NCBI RefSeq assembly: GCF_014229965.1
Contig: NZ_JABGBW010000001.1
Span: forward strand, 449,769-513,768
Direction: 5' to 3'
DNA: 64,000 nt
Source: Peptostreptococcus canis
Lineage (GTDB): Bacteria; Bacillota; Clostridia; Peptostreptococcales; Peptostreptococcaceae
The notes under the pieces were generated by a model. That model saw only the letters and a list, made by a program, of their open reading frames with translations, ran no database searches and had not been told where the DNA came from. Both the position numbers and the translations under genes were made by a program. Within the stretch, counting starts at the first letter, position 1; each line of letters starts with the position of its first letter. Below are positions 1 through 11,982 of this stretch, one piece after another.

Positions 1-1
1 A

Positions 2-1135
2 GAACTTGCAGGTTTTGGAGCTCAGAGAGCTGCAATTGTAGGTGCTGAAAATGTACTTGACTTTAGTTTAGGTAATCCAAGCGTTCCGGCTCCAAAAGCA
101 GTTCAGGATGCTATAGTTGATATAATTAATAATTATGAGCCAAAGGTATATCATAGTTATAGTTCAGGTGCAGGTCACAATGCTTGTAGAACTGCAATAG
201 CTGAAAATCTTAATAAGAGATTTGGTACTGATTATACGATGGACAATTTCTTGATGACTTGTGGTGCTGCTGCTTCATTAAATATAGTTTTCAAAGCTCT
301 AATATCTTCTCCAGAAGATGAAATAATGGTATTAGCTCCATTCTTCCCAGAATATACAGTATTTATTCAGGGACAGGGTGGTAAACAAGTATTAGTTCCT
401 TGTAAAGATGATATGCAACTTAACCTTGAAGGAATTAAGTTAGCACTTACTCCAAATACAAAAGCAATAGTTGTTAATTCTCCTAATAATCCATCAGGAG
501 TTGTTTATACTAAAGAAGAAGTAGAGGGTCTTTGCGAATTACTAAAAGAAAAATCTAAAGAATATGGACATCCTATCTATTTAATTACAGATGAACCATA
601 TAGAGAATTAGTCCTTATAGATGGACTAGAAGTTCCTTTTATACCAAATATGTATGACAATACAGTTGTCTGCTATTCTTGGTCAAAATCTTTATCTCTA
701 CCAGGAGAAAGAATTGGTTATGTACTAGTTCCTAACACAGTAGAAGATAAAATGCTTATGGCTGCAGTAGCAGGTTCTGCCAGAGTTCTTGGATATGTTT
801 GTGCTCCAACTTTATTCCAGATGGTAATTGAAAGATGTGTTGATGTTGAACCTGATTTAACTGTTTATAAGAAAAACAGAGATTTATTATATGATGGATT
901 GACTAAGTTAGGATATAAGGTTGCTAAACCAGCTGGTGCATTTTATCTATTTATTGAAGCTCCAGATGGAGATTCAGAAAAATTCTCTGAAAAAGCAAAA
1001 GAATATGATATGTTAGTTGTTCCTGGAACTGGATTTGGTTCTAAGGCTCATATGAGATTATCATACTGCGTTGAAACTGAAAAGTGTGAAAAAGCACTTC
1101 CAGTGTTTGAAAAGTTAATGGCTGATTATAAATAA
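2..1135 (+). CDS. PLP-dependent aminotransferase, class I/II (5' truncated by window edge)
   Basis: Fold-type I aminotransferase that moves an amino group between an amino acid and a 2-oxo acid using pyridoxal phosphate. The reading frame is already open at base 2, so the true start lies upstream; 377 residues are present against about 395-400 for the family, so little is missing. Visible marks are the early Ser-Leu-Gly-Asn-Pro segment, the Asn-Ser-Pro-Asn-Asn-Pro-Ser-Gly cofactor loop, the Asp-Glu-Pro-Tyr segment, and the SWSKSLSLPGERIGY block whose lysine should form the Schiff base. The substrate cannot be fixed from sequence; an aspartate or aromatic type is possible. A strong hairpin terminator follows. 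Confidence 0.9.
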   Translation, partial: ELAGFGAQRAAIVGAENVLDFSLGNPSVPAPKAVQDAIVDIINNYEPKVYHSYSSGAGHNACRTAIAENLNKRFGTDYTMDNFLMTCGAAASLNIVFKALISSPEDEIMVLAPFFPEYTVFIQGQGGKQVLVPCKDDMQLNLEGIKLALTPNTKAIVVNSPNNPSGVVYTKEEVEGLCELLKEKSKEYGHPIYLITDEPYRELVLIDGLEVPFIPNMYDNTVVCYSWSKSLSLPGERIGYVLVPNTVEDKMLMAAVAGSARVLGYVCAPTLFQMVIERCVDVEPDLTVYKKNRDLLYDGLTKLGYKVAKPAGAFYLFIEAPDGDSEKFSEKAKEYDMLVVPGTGFGSKAHMRLSYCVETEKCEKALPVFEKLMADYK

Positions 1136-1202
1136 GAAGTTTCAGGCTTAGCTAGAGTAAAATTAAATATAATTTTCAAATTAAAAGTTTGATAAAAATT
1201 AA

Positions 1203-1257
1203 AATAGCATTGATGAAATATAGTGATTATCTATATTTCCACAATGCTATTTTTTTA
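1203..1257. terminator. Bidirectional intrinsic terminator
   Basis: A long hairpin pairs AATAGCATT (1203-1211) with AATGCTATT (1243-1251), continuing inward through AAATATAG/CTATATTT, and is followed by a T run. On the other strand the A-rich left flank acts as a T run. It sits between two convergent genes (aminotransferase on +, exporter on -). Confidence 0.85.
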
Positions 1258-2355
1258 ATTATTTTCATTATTAACAAAGTCTTTTAAAATTTTATATATA
1301 GTTGCAGCTATTGGAAGACCGAAGAATACACCCGTTATACCAAATAATCCGCCACCGATTATTATAGATATAATTACCCATAATCCGGGAAGGCCGACAG
1401 AATTTCCTACGACTTTTGGATAAATCAAATTCCCTTCGATTTGTTGAAGTACAGTCAAAAATATTATAAATAAAACAGCTTTAAAAGGGCTTATTGTAAG
1501 AATCATTAAAAAACCAAATAGACCACCTATATATGCACCTACTAATGGGATTAGAGCAGTTAACCCTATTACTGAGCCTATCATAGGAGCATATGGAAAT
1601 CTAAATATCCATAAACCAAGAGTACATAGAGTACCTAATATTATTGCTTCTATAAGTTGTCCTACTATAAAAGCGTGGAAGGTTTCATTTGTTATGTCAA
1701 GTATATAATAAAATTTTTTCTTGATATTCGACGGCATAAATTTATTGAATAATTTGTCGAACTGTCTTTTTAAAGTTTCTTTGGTAGACACAATATATAT
1801 AGCTATAATCAAGCCGATAATTATGTTCATTAAGAAACTGAAAAATGAGCCTACAAATGATAAAAAACCGCCTGTCCAAGTAGATAATATATTTATACTA
1901 TTTTCCAAAATTGCTTTACCGTCCAGATTTTTATCTATCTGTTTGAAATTTGGAAAATGTTTATAAAGCTCAAATGATTTTTCTCTAAAAGTATCATACA
2001 TCTTAGGAAAAGAATCTGAAAAAACTGATGCTGATTCTTGTACCTGAGGAATTACCAGTTTGGAAACCAGCAGTAAAACCAAAGTTATAGAAAATAAAGA
2101 AAGAAGTATACAAATTCCTCTTTTGGTTTTTATTAGATATTTATTATTAGTATTTGGAAAATATATTTTTTCCCATTGAGTTACTAGTATATTTAATATA
2201 AATGCGACTAGACATCCGACAAATACCGGGTTTAATACGGACATAACTATTCCTACTGTATTTTTTATCTCTTTAATATTAAAAACTATAGCTAGAATAA
2301 ACCCAAAAAATAATAATATTTTATATGTATTTTTAATTTTAAATTTATTTTCCAT
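1255..2355 (-). CDS. AI-2E family transporter
   Basis: Multi-pass membrane protein of the AI-2E/YdiK/TqsA family; members export autoinducer-2 or act as Na+/H+ antiporters, so the substrate here is open. The 366-residue protein has the usual layout: two N-terminal membrane helices, a long soluble segment (about 95-145) and then a block of hydrophobic helices with the Gly/Pro-rich stretches typical of the C-terminal half. I start at the methionine preceded by GGAGGT a few bases upstream, not the one seven codons earlier. It is transcribed alone, convergent with the aminotransferase. Confidence 0.85.
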   Translation of the reverse strand: MENKFKIKNTYKILLFFGFILAIVFNIKEIKNTVGIVMSVLNPVFVGCLVAFILNILVTQWEKIYFPNTNNKYLIKTKRGICILLSLFSITLVLLLVSKLVIPQVQESASVFSDSFPKMYDTFREKSFELYKHFPNFKQIDKNLDGKAILENSINILSTWTGGFLSFVGSFFSFLMNIIIGLIIAIYIVSTKETLKRQFDKLFNKFMPSNIKKKFYYILDITNETFHAFIVGQLIEAIILGTLCTLGLWIFRFPYAPMIGSVIGLTALIPLVGAYIGGLFGFLMILTISPFKAVLFIIFLTVLQQIEGNLIYPKVVGNSVGLPGLWVIISIIIGGGLFGITGVFFGLPIAATIYKILKDFVNNENN

Positions 2356-2530
2356 AAAGACCTCCAATCTATGCATATATTTCTATTCTATATTAAATAA
2401 AAAGCAAATACAATAACTAAAATTTATGATAAAATAGAGTTAATAAATTTACATAATTTTAAAAAGCATATTTAATTTATTTTATAGTATATGTAATATA
2501 TTTAGAAGAATTTTTTAGGAGGTAATTGAG

Positions 2531-2935
2531 ATGATGGATGTATATAATGATGAAAAGATATTGATGAGTTTTGAAACCCATAGAAAACTTAATATGACAA
2601 ATAAAGGCACAAATATGGTGGCAAATTGTCTATTAGGACATTCAAAGAGTTCTGGTATAGTTCCAGATTTATATACACTGATATTGACTGAAAAGACATT
2701 TTTTGCAGAGTATAGTAGAAAAAGTCTACATGGGAGTAAACCTAAAAAAGTGACAAAATTAAATATACCAATAGAAGATATTGTCAAATTTGAATTGGCA
2801 AAAAAAGATGAAGATGATTGTTTATATTTGAAAAGTGAGTGGGGTAAGGAATATTATTTTGAGATTGATAATACAGAAAAAAAATTGATAGCCCTAAAGA
2901 TGATAGAGGAAGTTGAAAAAATCAATAAAAAATAG
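2531..2935 (+). CDS. Hypothetical protein, possible PH-like (GRAM/bPH) fold
   Basis: A 134-residue soluble protein with no signal peptide or membrane segment. It is preceded by a strong AGGAGG site. The body alternates short hydrophobic strands with charged turns and ends in a lysine-rich amphipathic helix, which resembles small bacterial PH-like/GRAM domains; that is only a pattern impression and I do not recognise the family. It lies 32 bases ahead of uvrB in the same direction and could be co-transcribed with it. Confidence 0.6.
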   Translation: MMDVYNDEKILMSFETHRKLNMTNKGTNMVANCLLGHSKSSGIVPDLYTLILTEKTFFAEYSRKSLHGSKPKKVTKLNIPIEDIVKFELAKKDEDDCLYLKSEWGKEYYFEIDNTEKKLIALKMIEEVEKINKK

Positions 2936-2967
2936 CGTTTATAAAGTTAAAAGTTAAAGGGGGAGTT

Positions 2968-4941
2968 ATGGAGTTTAAATTGGTTTCAGATTATAAGCCG
3001 ACAGGAGATCAACCTCAGGCTATAGAAAAAATTACAGAATCTATAAAAAATGGAAATAAATATCAGACATTATTGGGAGTAACAGGATCGGGCAAAACTT
3101 TTACCATGGCAAATATCATAAAAAATGTCGGAAAACCGACTTTGGTATTAGCACATAATAAAACTTTAGCGGCACAGTTATATAGTGAATTTAAAGAATT
3201 TTTTCCTGATAATGCAGTAGAATATTTTGTTTCGTATTATGATTATTATCAACCGGAAGCTTACGTAGCCCATAGTGATACCTACATAGAAAAAGATGCG
3301 AGTATAAATGACGAGATCGATAAGCTTAGACATTCAGCTACTGCTTCTATCCTTGAAAGAAGGGATACCGTAATAATATCTTCGGTATCATGTATTTATG
3401 GATTGGGTGATCCAAAGGATTATAAAGAATTGATGCTGTCTCTCAGACCGGGGATGCTTAAAGACAGGGATGATGTAATAAAAAGGCTGGTTGAAATTCA
3501 ATATGAGAGAAATGATATTAATTTTATACGTGGAACATTTAGAGTACGAGGTGACATTCTAGAAATTTTTCCGGCCGGAAATGATGAAAGAGCCATAAGA
3601 TTGGAATTTTTTGGCGATGAAATTGATAGAATAACTGAGATAGATTATGTTACGGGAAAAATTATAGGAGAGAGAAATCATGTGGTTATTTTTCCTGCAT
3701 CTCATTATGTAACTACTCCGGAAAGAATAGAAATGGCTATTAAAACCATTGAATCGGAACTGGTTGATACTGTAAAAAAATTTAAAGATAATGATAAGTT
3801 GCTTGAAGCCCAGAGAATTGAGCAAAGAACAAATTACGATATAGAAATGCTTAGAGAGATAGGTTTTTGTCAGGGAATAGAAAATTATTCAAGACATATT
3901 ACAGGCAGAAATCCCGGAGAAAAACCATACACGTTGATGGATTTTTTTCCGGATGATTTTTTGCTTATAGTTGATGAATCACATGTGACTATTCCTCAAG
4001 TAAGAGGAATGTATGCAGGGGATAAATCTAGAAAAAAATCTCTTATAGAAAATGGTTTTAGATTGGAATCAGCCTATGATAACAGACCTCTAAATTTTGA
4101 AGAATTTGAAGAAAATATAAATCAGATATTATTTACCACTGCTACCCCGGGACCATATGAAATAGAGCATACGAATGTTTTTGCCGAGCAGATTATAAGG
4201 CCGACGGGACTATTAGATCCAATTATAGATGTAAGGCCTGTTGAAAATCAGATAGATAATTTGGTGGTGGAAATAAATAGAAATATAGAAAATGGTGAAA
4301 GAGTATTAATCACTACTCTCACTAAAAAAATGAGTGAAGATTTGACAAATTACCTAGTGGAGTTGGGAATTAAAGTTAAGTATCTTCATTCAGATATTGT
4401 AACTCTTGAAAGAACTGAAATAATAAGAGATTTAAGGCTTGGAAAATTTGATGTACTGGTAGGTATAAATTTGCTTAGGGAAGGTTTGGATATTCCTGAA
4501 GTATCCTTGATTGCTATATTAGATGCTGATAAAGAAGGATTTTTGCGGTCTGAAACATCTTTAATACAGACCATTGGTCGTGCTGCAAGAAATTCAAATG
4601 GTAGAGTTATAATGTATGCAGATAGAATAACGGATTCAATGAAGAGAGCAATTGATGAAACGGAAAGACGTAGGAGTATACAGATGGCTTATAATAAGTC
4701 GCATAATATAGTTCCTAAGACGATTAGAAAAGATATTAGAGATAATATAGAAGCTACAAGAATAGCAGAAGAAGTAGAAGCATATACAAATGTCGATGTG
4801 AAAAAATTAAAAGACGATAGTGAAATTACAAGTATGATTATAATTCTAAAATCTGAAATGATGTTGGCAGCTGAAAATCTGGAGTTTGAAAAGGCGGCCG
4901 AACTAAGAGATAAAATAATGGAATTAGAGAAGAAAGTTTAA
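2968..4941 (+). CDS. uvrB: UvrABC excision nuclease subunit B
   Basis: Damage-verification helicase of nucleotide excision repair; it is loaded by UvrA and recruits UvrC for incision. The 657-residue length is normal. Visible: Walker A GVTGSGKT (about 39-46), the DNA-clamping beta-hairpin around [10 protein letters not shown] (about 92-101), the DESH Walker B box near residue 335, the [13 protein letters not shown] segment of helicase domain 2, and a C-terminal UVR motif (about 620-655) that contacts UvrC. The start follows AAAGGGGGAG. uvrA follows after a nitroreductase gene, and uvrC lies further downstream. Confidence 0.98.
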   Translation: MEFKLVSDYKPTGDQPQAIEKITESIKNGNKYQTLLGVTGSGKTFTMANIIKNVGKPTLVLAHNKTLAAQLYSEFKEFFPDNAVEYFVSYYDYYQPEAYVAHSDTYIEKDASINDEIDKLRHSATASILERRDTVIISSVSCIYGLGDPKDYKELMLSLRPGMLKDRDDVIKRLVEIQYERNDINFIRGTFRVRGDILEIFPAGNDERAIRLEFFGDEIDRITEIDYVTGKIIGERNHVVIFPASHYVTTPERIEMAIKTIESELVDTVKKFKDNDKLLEAQRIEQRTNYDIEMLREIGFCQGIENYSRHITGRNPGEKPYTLMDFFPDDFLLIVDESHVTIPQVRGMYAGDKSRKKSLIENGFRLESAYDNRPLNFEEFEENINQILFTTATPGPYEIEHTNVFAEQIIRPTGLLDPIIDVRPVENQIDNLVVEINRNIENGERVLITTLTKKMSEDLTNYLVELGIKVKYLHSDIVTLERTEIIRDLRLGKFDVLVGINLLREGLDIPEVSLIAILDADKEGFLRSETSLIQTIGRAARNSNGRVIMYADRITDSMKRAIDETERRRSIQMAYNKSHNIVPKTIRKDIRDNIEATRIAEEVEAYTNVDVKKLKDDSEITSMIIILKSEMMLAAENLEFEKAAELRDKIMELEKKV

Positions 4942-4963
4942 ATTATTAATTGTGGAGGTTATA

Positions 4964-5545
4964 ATGAATTTTAAGGAATTAGTAAAAGTCAATAGAACTT
5001 GTAGAAGATATGATAATTCAAAAAAGGTTTCTATGAAACAGCTGGAAGAATTAGTAGATTTAGTCAGATATACACCATGTGGAGCAAATAGACAATCTTT
5101 GAGATTTGTATTGATAAATGATAAAGAAATAAATGAAAAAATATATGATAATATAGCGTGGGCTGGGTATCTAAAAGATTGGGATGGTCCGGTTAAAGAA
5201 GAAAGACCCACTGGATATATTGTATTTGTAAGCGATAGTCAATATGGAAAACCAATGCTTGAGGATGTTGGTATAGCATCTCAAACAATATCTCTTGGAG
5301 CAAGATTTGAAGGAATGGCAGTTTGTATATTTAAGGCCTATAAAGAAGAACCAATAAAAGAAATATTGGAGTTAGGGGATAAATATAATATTCATTTAGT
5401 TATGGCTATTGGATATCCGGTTGAAGAAGCCGTGATTGATAATATAAAAGTGGGTGAAGATATAAAATACTACAGAGATAAAAATGGGGTACATCATGTA
5501 CCGAAAATTGTTACGGAAGATACAATTATTAAGAAAAATCTCTAA
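4964..5545 (+). CDS. Nitroreductase family protein
   Basis: FMN-dependent oxidoreductase of the nitroreductase superfamily, 193 residues. The N-terminal VNRTCRRYD motif is the usual FMN-phosphate contact, followed by the APSGANRQ-like segment (TPCGANRQS) and a central Gly-rich SLGARFEGMAVC helix. The start used follows GTGGAGGT; an in-frame GTG just upstream overlaps that ribosome site and is less likely. It lies between uvrB and uvrA with short gaps, so co-transcription is likely. The natural electron acceptor is unknown. Confidence 0.88.
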   Translation: MNFKELVKVNRTCRRYDNSKKVSMKQLEELVDLVRYTPCGANRQSLRFVLINDKEINEKIYDNIAWAGYLKDWDGPVKEERPTGYIVFVSDSQYGKPMLEDVGIASQTISLGARFEGMAVCIFKAYKEEPIKEILELGDKYNIHLVMAIGYPVEEAVIDNIKVGEDIKYYRDKNGVHHVPKIVTEDTIIKKNL

Positions 5546-5560
5546 TGAAAGAGAGGTATC

Positions 5561-8392
5561 ATGAAAGAATCAATTATAATAAGGGGTGCGAGAGAAAATA
5601 ATTTAAAAAATATTAATTTAGAATTGCCAAGAAATAAATTTATAGTTTTTACTGGTTTATCGGGCTCAGGGAAATCATCTCTGGCATTTGATACTATTTA
5701 TGCTGAAGGTCAAAGAAGGTATGTTGAGAGCTTATCTTCATATGCTCGTCAGTTCTTAGGTCAAATGGATAAACCAAGTGTAGATTATATTGAAGGTTTA
5801 TCTCCGGCAATTTCTATCGACCAAAAAACCACGTCCAAAAATCCTAGATCTACAGTAGGAACAGTAACGGAAATCTATGATTATCTAAGACTTTTATTTG
5901 CAAGAGTGGGTGATGTACATTGTCCAACCTGCGGAAGTTTAATAAGTCAGATGACCATTCAGGAAATAGTAGATAATATTATAAAATATGAAGAAAGAAC
6001 TAGACTTCAAATATTATCACCAATTGTGAGAGGACAGAAAGGAACTCATAAAAAGACCCTTGAATATATACAAAAAGAAGGGTATATAAGAGTCAGGGTC
6101 GATGGAGAAAACTATGAGGTAACTGATGATATAAATTTGGAAAAAAATAAAAAGCACAATATAGATGTTGTAGTAGATAGAATAATAGTAAAAGATGGAA
6201 TAGAGGCTAGATTAGCCGACTCTATTGAAGCGGCTGTGAAATTATCAGATGGTTTGGTAATAGTTCAGGAAATTGATGCCAGTGAAACTCTTTACTCGAC
6301 GAAATTTGCTTGTCCAGAACATGGTATAGGTATTGAAGAGTTGTCGCCGAGAATGTTTTCATTCAATGCTCCTTTTGGTTCTTGTGAAGTATGTAATGGA
6401 CTTGGAGAAAGTAAGGAAGTAGATGTGGATTTAGTAGTTCCAAATAAAGATTTAAGTTTGAAACAGGGGGCTATAGCTGCATGGTCTAGTAATGGCCTTA
6501 ACGATAATACATATTATACAAAAATGTTGTTAGCTCTTTGCGAAAAGTTTGGGGTATCAGTTGAAACTCCATTTAAAGATCTTCCTCAAAAATTTGTGGA
6601 TGAATTATTGTATGGAAAAGAAAATACAATTGTCACATTTGAATTTGAGTCAAAGTTTGGTGGAATAAGAGAGTATAAAAATTATTTTGAAGGTGTAATA
6701 ACAAATATTGAGAGAAGATACAGAGAAACAAATTCTGATGCAATGAGGGATAGATTAGAGGACTTTATGTCTGAAAAACCTTGTCCAAAATGTAATGGAA
6801 ACAGATTAAAACAAGAAGTACTGGCTGTAAAAGTCGGCGAAAAGAATATAATGGAAGTCACAGATCTTTCAGTAGATGATTTGATAGATTTTATTTCAAA
6901 GATAAAACTAAGTGAGAAAAATCAATTTATTGCTAAGGATATTTTAAAAGAAATAAAGGAAAGAGCCAGTTTTTTGAGTAATGTTGGTTTGGGATATTTG
7001 ACTTTGTCCAGAAAAGCAGGTACATTATCAGGTGGCGAGGCACAGCGTATAAGGCTCGCAACTCAGATAGGTTCGGCTTTAACCGGCGTATTATATGTTC
7101 TCGATGAGCCTAGTATAGGGCTTCATCAGAGAGACAATGATAAATTAATAGCCACATTGAGAAAATTAACTGATCTTGGAAATACTCTGATTGTAGTTGA
7201 GCATGATGAAGATACTATGAGAGCTGCTGATTATATAGTCGATATAGGACCGGCTGCGGGTATACACGGCGGAGAAATTGTCGCACAAGGCACAGTAGGA
7301 GATATAATAAATAATCCGAATTCAATTACCGGAAAATATCTAAGCGGTGAAGTGAGTGTAGAAGTTCCCGAATCTGTCAGGGAAGGAAATGGTCAATATA
7401 TCGAAGTTAAAGGTGCTTGTGAAAATAATTTAAAAAATATAAATGTAAAGTTTCCACTTGGAAAATTTATCAGTGTCACCGGAGTATCCGGATCCGGGAA
7501 ATCCACACTTGTAAATGAAATTTTGTACAAGGGACTTGCCAGGAAATTGAATAAGTCAAGGGTTAGGCCGGGAAATCATAAGGAAATAAAAGGTATTGAA
7601 AATGTTGATAAAGTAATAAACATAGATCAAAGTCCGATAGGCAGGACTCCTAGATCCAATCCGGCAACATATACCGGAGTATTTGATATGATAAGAGATC
7701 TATTTGCATCAACAAATGAAGCTAAAGCTAGAGGGTATAAAAAAGGTAGATTTAGTTTTAATGTAAAAGGTGGAAGATGTGAAGCTTGTAAAGGTGATGG
7801 AATATTAAAAATTGAGATGTTTTTTCTTCCGGATGTATATGTACCATGTGAAGTATGTAAAGGTGAAAGATATAATAGAGAAACTCTTCAGGTTAAATAC
7901 AAAGATAAAAGTATTTCTGATGTGTTAGATATGAATGTAGAAGAGGCTTTAAATTTCTTTGAAAATATTCCAACTATAAAAAGAAAGCTGGAAACATTAA
8001 TGGATGTTGGTCTTTCATATATAAAACTCGGACAGCCATCAACCCAGTTATCGGGTGGTGAAGCGCAAAGGATAAAACTTGCTACTGAATTGAGTAAAAG
8101 GCCTACCGGAAAGACTATTTATATTCTTGATGAGCCTACGACAGGTCTACACTCGGAAGATGTAAGAAAGTTAATTGAGGTGTTACAAAGACTTACAGAT
8201 ACTGGGAATACAGTTGTTGTAATAGAGCACAATCTGGATGTAATAAAAACTGCAGATTATATAATTGACTTGGGACCAGAAGGTGGAACTGAGGGCGGAA
8301 CAGTTGTCGCGACAGGAACTCCTGGCGAAATATGCGAAGTTAATAATAGTTATACGGGTAAATACCTATCAAAGTTAATTAAAAAACAATAA
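5561..8392 (+). CDS. uvrA: UvrABC excision nuclease subunit A
   Basis: ATPase that finds DNA lesions and loads UvrB. The 943 residues hold two ABC modules: Walker [10 protein letters not shown] (about 33) and GVSGSGKST (about 640), and two signature motifs [11 protein letters not shown]-terminal zinc module is complete (CEAC ... CEVC). In the first zinc module the second ligand position reads CPEH, giving Cys/His rather than Cys/Cys in the first pair, with CEVC as the second pair. The ATG follows AAAGAGAGG. A hairpin terminator lies about 120 bases downstream, ahead of sstT. Confidence 0.98.
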   Translation: MKESIIIRGARENNLKNINLELPRNKFIVFTGLSGSGKSSLAFDTIYAEGQRRYVESLSSYARQFLGQMDKPSVDYIEGLSPAISIDQKTTSKNPRSTVGTVTEIYDYLRLLFARVGDVHCPTCGSLISQMTIQEIVDNIIKYEERTRLQILSPIVRGQKGTHKKTLEYIQKEGYIRVRVDGENYEVTDDINLEKNKKHNIDVVVDRIIVKDGIEARLADSIEAAVKLSDGLVIVQEIDASETLYSTKFACPEHGIGIEELSPRMFSFNAPFGSCEVCNGLGESKEVDVDLVVPNKDLSLKQGAIAAWSSNGLNDNTYYTKMLLALCEKFGVSVETPFKDLPQKFVDELLYGKENTIVTFEFESKFGGIREYKNYFEGVITNIERRYRETNSDAMRDRLEDFMSEKPCPKCNGNRLKQEVLAVKVGEKNIMEVTDLSVDDLIDFISKIKLSEKNQFIAKDILKEIKERASFLSNVGLGYLTLSRKAGTLSGGEAQRIRLATQIGSALTGVLYVLDEPSIGLHQRDNDKLIATLRKLTDLGNTLIVVEHDEDTMRAADYIVDIGPAAGIHGGEIVAQGTVGDIINNPNSITGKYLSGEVSVEVPESVREGNGQYIEVKGACENNLKNINVKFPLGKFISVTGVSGSGKSTLVNEILYKGLARKLNKSRVRPGNHKEIKGIENVDKVINIDQSPIGRTPRSNPATYTGVFDMIRDLFASTNEAKARGYKKGRFSFNVKGGRCEACKGDGILKIEMFFLPDVYVPCEVCKGERYNRETLQVKYKDKSISDVLDMNVEEALNFFENIPTIKRKLETLMDVGLSYIKLGQPSTQLSGGEAQRIKLATELSKRPTGKTIYILDEPTTGLHSEDVRKLIEVLQRLTDTGNTVVVIEHNLDVIKTADYIIDLGPEGGTEGGTVVATGTPGEICEVNNSYTGKYLSKLIKKQ

Positions 8393-8512
8393 ATGCAAAA
8401 ATAAAGTTAACTGTTTATTTATATTTATTTGAAATTATTAAGAATTTAAGAAAAAATTAAGTTTAAACTAGATTATTCTTAAGTTTTAGTATATAATATC
8501 AAATAACTTAAT

Positions 8513-8546
8513 AAAACACTGTGTTGAATTATTACACAGTGTTTTG
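8513..8546 (+). terminator. Intrinsic terminator after uvrA
   Basis: AAAACACTGTGT (8513-8524) pairs perfectly with ACACAGTGTTTT (8534-8545) around a 9-base loop. The rest of the 214-base gap between uvrA and sstT is AT-rich with no gene seen. Confidence 0.8.
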
Positions 8547-8606
8547 TTGAATGAAATGGTTTATTATTTTTAATTGACAAAATATTATAAATAGGAGGTA
8601 TTAACT

Positions 8607-9881
8607 ATGAAAGACTTATTCATCAAATGGAATAGCATAAGTTTGGTAAAACGTATCATAGTAGGTATGATCATTGGTGCTATTCTAGGTGTTGTTGTTC
8701 CTAAATGGTCTGAAATAGCTATACTGGGTTCATTATTTGTAGGTGCGTTAAAAGCAGTAGCACCGATACTTGTATTCGTTCTAGTAATAGCAGCGATTGC
8801 TCAGCATAAGAGTGGTCACAAGACTAATATGAAACAAATAATAGTTTTATACTTGATAGGAACGTTTTCAGCAGCGTTAGTGGCAGTGATTGCCAGCTTT
8901 TTATTCCCGATTAAATTAGTACTTGCTCAGGGAGCGACAGATGTGACCGCACCCGGTGGAATCGTTGAAGTTTTAAAATCTTTATTGATGAGAATTGTTG
9001 ACAATCCGGTCAATGCAATAATAACAGCAAATTATATAGGTATCTTAACATGGGCAATTATTTTTGGTCTTGCTTTAAGACATTCCGCTGAAAGTACTAA
9101 GAAACTATTAGTTGATATTTCTGAAGCAGTATCACAAGCTGTAAGATGGGTAATCAGTTTTGCTCCATTTGGTATTTTAGGTCTTGTATTTGATACTGTA
9201 TCTACAAATGGTTTGGATGTATTTAAAGATTATGCTGCACTTTTAGGTGTATTAGTAGGTTGTATGCTTTTCGTGGCTTTAGTTGTAAATCCTTTAATAG
9301 TCTGGTTTAATATAAAAACTAATCCATATCCATTAGTATTCAGAACACTTAAAGATAGTGGACTATATGCGTTTTTTACAAGAAGTTCTGCTGCTAATAT
9401 TCCGGTAAATATGAAATTATGTAAAGATTTAGGATTAGATAAAGATACATATTCGGTTTCAATTCCTTTAGGTGCTACTATAAACATGGCAGGAGCTTCT
9501 GTGACAATAGCCGTATTGGCATTGGCTGCAGCATTTACTGTTGGAATAAAAGTGGATTTACCAACTGCTTTTATATTATCAGTATTGTCTGCAATTTCAG
9601 CTTGTGGTGCATCCGGAGTAGCCGGTGGATCATTATTGCTTATACCTCTTGCTTGTTCATTATTCGGTATACCAAATGACATAGCTATGCAGGTAGTAGG
9701 TGTAGGATTTATAATAGGTGTTATACAAGATTCTTGTGAAACAGGTCTTAACTCAGCATCTGACGTACTATTTACTGCAACAGCAGAACTTACTGAAAGA
9801 AGAAAAGCAGGAAGAAAGGTTGACTATCAGACAGTAAAGGCAGATGCAATTAAATATAATATAGAAAATGCTGATATATAA
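8607..9881 (+). CDS. sstT: Serine/threonine:sodium symporter
   Basis: Inner-membrane symporter of the dicarboxylate/amino-acid:cation symporter family that takes up serine and threonine with Na+. At 424 residues it matches SstT closely, with the N-terminal segment followed by about eight hydrophobic helices and the conserved [20 protein letters not shown] region that forms part of the substrate and sodium site. A clear AGGAGG lies upstream of the ATG. Flanked by terminators on both sides, it is probably a single-gene unit. Confidence 0.93.
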   Translation: MKDLFIKWNSISLVKRIIVGMIIGAILGVVVPKWSEIAILGSLFVGALKAVAPILVFVLVIAAIAQHKSGHKTNMKQIIVLYLIGTFSAALVAVIASFLFPIKLVLAQGATDVTAPGGIVEVLKSLLMRIVDNPVNAIITANYIGILTWAIIFGLALRHSAESTKKLLVDISEAVSQAVRWVISFAPFGILGLVFDTVSTNGLDVFKDYAALLGVLVGCMLFVALVVNPLIVWFNIKTNPYPLVFRTLKDSGLYAFFTRSSAANIPVNMKLCKDLGLDKDTYSVSIPLGATINMAGASVTIAVLALAAAFTVGIKVDLPTAFILSVLSAISACGASGVAGGSLLLIPLACSLFGIPNDIAMQVVGVGFIIGVIQDSCETGLNSASDVLFTATAELTERRKAGRKVDYQTVKADAIKYNIENADI

Positions 9882-9983
9882 ATAAGTTTATATAACATGA
9901 TTTAATATTGTGTTTAGAGAAAAATATTGTTTTGAAAATGAAAAATTAATTTTAAAGTGGATATTAAAAATAATAATGCTATT

Positions 9984-10012
9984 GGAGATCGTATTTTCGG
10001 TCTCCTTTTATA
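9984..10012 (+). terminator. Intrinsic terminator after sstT
   Basis: GGAGATCG (9984-9991) pairs with CGGTCTCC (9998-10005) with one G-U pair, followed by TTTTATATTTTT. Confidence 0.8.
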
Positions 10013-10102
10013 TTTTTGTTTCTTTTAGAAAATATAAAAATTATGGTATTATATACTTATTAAAATGAATTTGCTATTGGCGAAGGTGATTGGAGGAAAA
10101 AG

Positions 10103-11908
10103 TTGTTTGATATAAAAGTTCATTTGAAGACTTTGCCGGATAATCCGGGTGTATATATTATGAAGGATAAGTATGGTAATGTTATATATGTTGGAAAGGC
10201 AATATCTCTTAAAAATAGAGTCAGGCAGTATTTTCAGTCATCAAAAAATCATTCTAATAAAGTGAAATCAATGGTTAAGAATATAAGTAGTTTTGAATAT
10301 ATAATGACGGATTCTGAGTTGGAAGCTTTAATTTTAGAATGTAATTTGATTAAAAAGTATAAACCTAAATACAATGTTTTATTAAGAGATGATAAAACAT
10401 ATCCTTATATAAAGGTTACTGTGACAGAAGAATTTCCCAGAGTTTTAAAGACAAGAAGAATAATAAAAGACGGTTCAAAATATTTCGGACCGTATTCAAA
10501 TGTTTCGGCTGTCAATGACACACTTGAGATAATCAGAAATAACTATCCAATAAGAACATGTAATATAGATATAGAAAAATCAATTCGACTTGGAATAAGG
10601 CCATGTTTAAACTATCACATAAAAAAATGCATTGGACCTTGCACGGGAGTATGTGATAAAAAAGAGTATAATGATATGATAAGTGAAATATTGCTTTTTT
10701 TATCAGGAAGAGAAGAAAAACTAATTTCTACTATGACTGAAAAAATGATGTATTATTCAGAAAATCTTATGTTTGAGGAAGCCGCACAGTATAGGGATAA
10801 AATTGAAAGCCTGAAAGATGTAATTGAAAAGCAAAAAGTATCGAATGTTCAAAATGATACGGATCAAGATGTAATAGCTATGGCAAATATGAATCAGGAG
10901 GCATGTGTACAAGTATTTTTTATTAGAAATGGTAAAATATCCGGAAGAGAAAATTTTATGCTTGAAGGGGTAAGAGACAGTAGCAGAGCAGATATTTTAG
11001 GTTCGTTTATTAAGCAATTTTATCTATCTCAAGAGTATACACCAAAGGAGTTAATTGTCGAAGAGGAATTTGCCGATCAAAGTATAATTCAAGAAATGTT
11101 GACATCAAAAAGGGGTAGTAAGGTGAATATAAAAGTTCCCCAGAAAGGTGACAAGAAGGCACTTGTACTTATGGTCAGAAAAAATGCGGATGAATATTTA
11201 ATGAAATTTGATGATATCAAAAAGAAAAAATACGAGAAAAGTATTGGTGCATTGGAAGAATTAAGACAATTACTAAATATTGATAAACCTATAATTAGGA
11301 TTGAGTCATATGACATATCAAATATACAGGGGGTTGATTCTATAGGTACTATGGTAGTGTATACTAATGGAGTAAAAGATAGAAAAGAATATAGAAGGTT
11401 TAAAATCAAAACGGTTGATGGACCTAACGATTATGCTTCTATGTCTGAAGTTATTGATAGGAGACTTAAACATGGAAACCTTCCGGATTTGATATTATTA
11501 GATGGGGGAAAAGGTCAGGTTTCAACCGTAAAAAAGGTGCTTCAATTAAATGGAGAAGATATTCCGTTATGGGGAATGTATAAAGATGATAAACATAGGA
11601 CTAAAGGTTTAGTCAACTTGGAGAGAGAAGTTGAATTAGATAGAACTACAAGTTTATATAGATTTGTTTCAGGTATACAAGAAGAAGTTCATAATTATTC
11701 TATATCTTATCATAGAAGTTTGAGGGATAAAAAAATGACCAAATCTGTTTTGGACGAAATTTCAGGAATAGGAGCGAAAAGAAAAAAGGCTCTAATGTTA
11801 AAATTTGGAGATATAGAAAATATGAAAAAGGCAAGTATAGAGCAATTGACTGAAGTTGAAGGTATAAGTATATCCATCGCAGAAAAAATAAAAAGTAAAT
11901 TAAGATAA
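10103..11908 (+). CDS. uvrC: UvrABC excision nuclease subunit C
   Basis: Dual-incision nuclease of nucleotide excision repair. The 601 residues show an N-terminal GIY-YIG domain (GVYIMKDKYGNVIYVGKA, about 16-33), a UVR motif near 205-240 that binds UvrB, the C-terminal RNase H-like nuclease half (DISNIQG, DGGKGQV), and a helix-hairpin-helix tail. The start is TTG, set by a TGGAGG site 7 bases upstream; no better ATG lies in frame. It is followed directly by hprK. Confidence 0.97.
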   Translation: MFDIKVHLKTLPDNPGVYIMKDKYGNVIYVGKAISLKNRVRQYFQSSKNHSNKVKSMVKNISSFEYIMTDSELEALILECNLIKKYKPKYNVLLRDDKTYPYIKVTVTEEFPRVLKTRRIIKDGSKYFGPYSNVSAVNDTLEIIRNNYPIRTCNIDIEKSIRLGIRPCLNYHIKKCIGPCTGVCDKKEYNDMISEILLFLSGREEKLISTMTEKMMYYSENLMFEEAAQYRDKIESLKDVIEKQKVSNVQNDTDQDVIAMANMNQEACVQVFFIRNGKISGRENFMLEGVRDSSRADILGSFIKQFYLSQEYTPKELIVEEEFADQSIIQEMLTSKRGSKVNIKVPQKGDKKALVLMVRKNADEYLMKFDDIKKKKYEKSIGALEELRQLLNIDKPIIRIESYDISNIQGVDSIGTMVVYTNGVKDRKEYRRFKIKTVDGPNDYASMSEVIDRRLKHGNLPDLILLDGGKGQVSTVKKVLQLNGEDIPLWGMYKDDKHRTKGLVNLEREVELDRTTSLYRFVSGIQEEVHNYSISYHRSLRDKKMTKSVLDEISGIGAKRKKALMLKFGDIENMKKASIEQLTEVEGISISIAEKIKSKLR

Positions 11909-11982
11909 ACGTGTTATATTGGGTAATAATTACAATATATCATAGAAATTTAATACCATTTATGTGTATAAGGGGAGAAATT

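Noticed and set aside
8576-8604. TTGACA at 8576 as the sstT promoter
   Set aside because: A -10 box at normal spacing would fall on the ribosome site and start codon.
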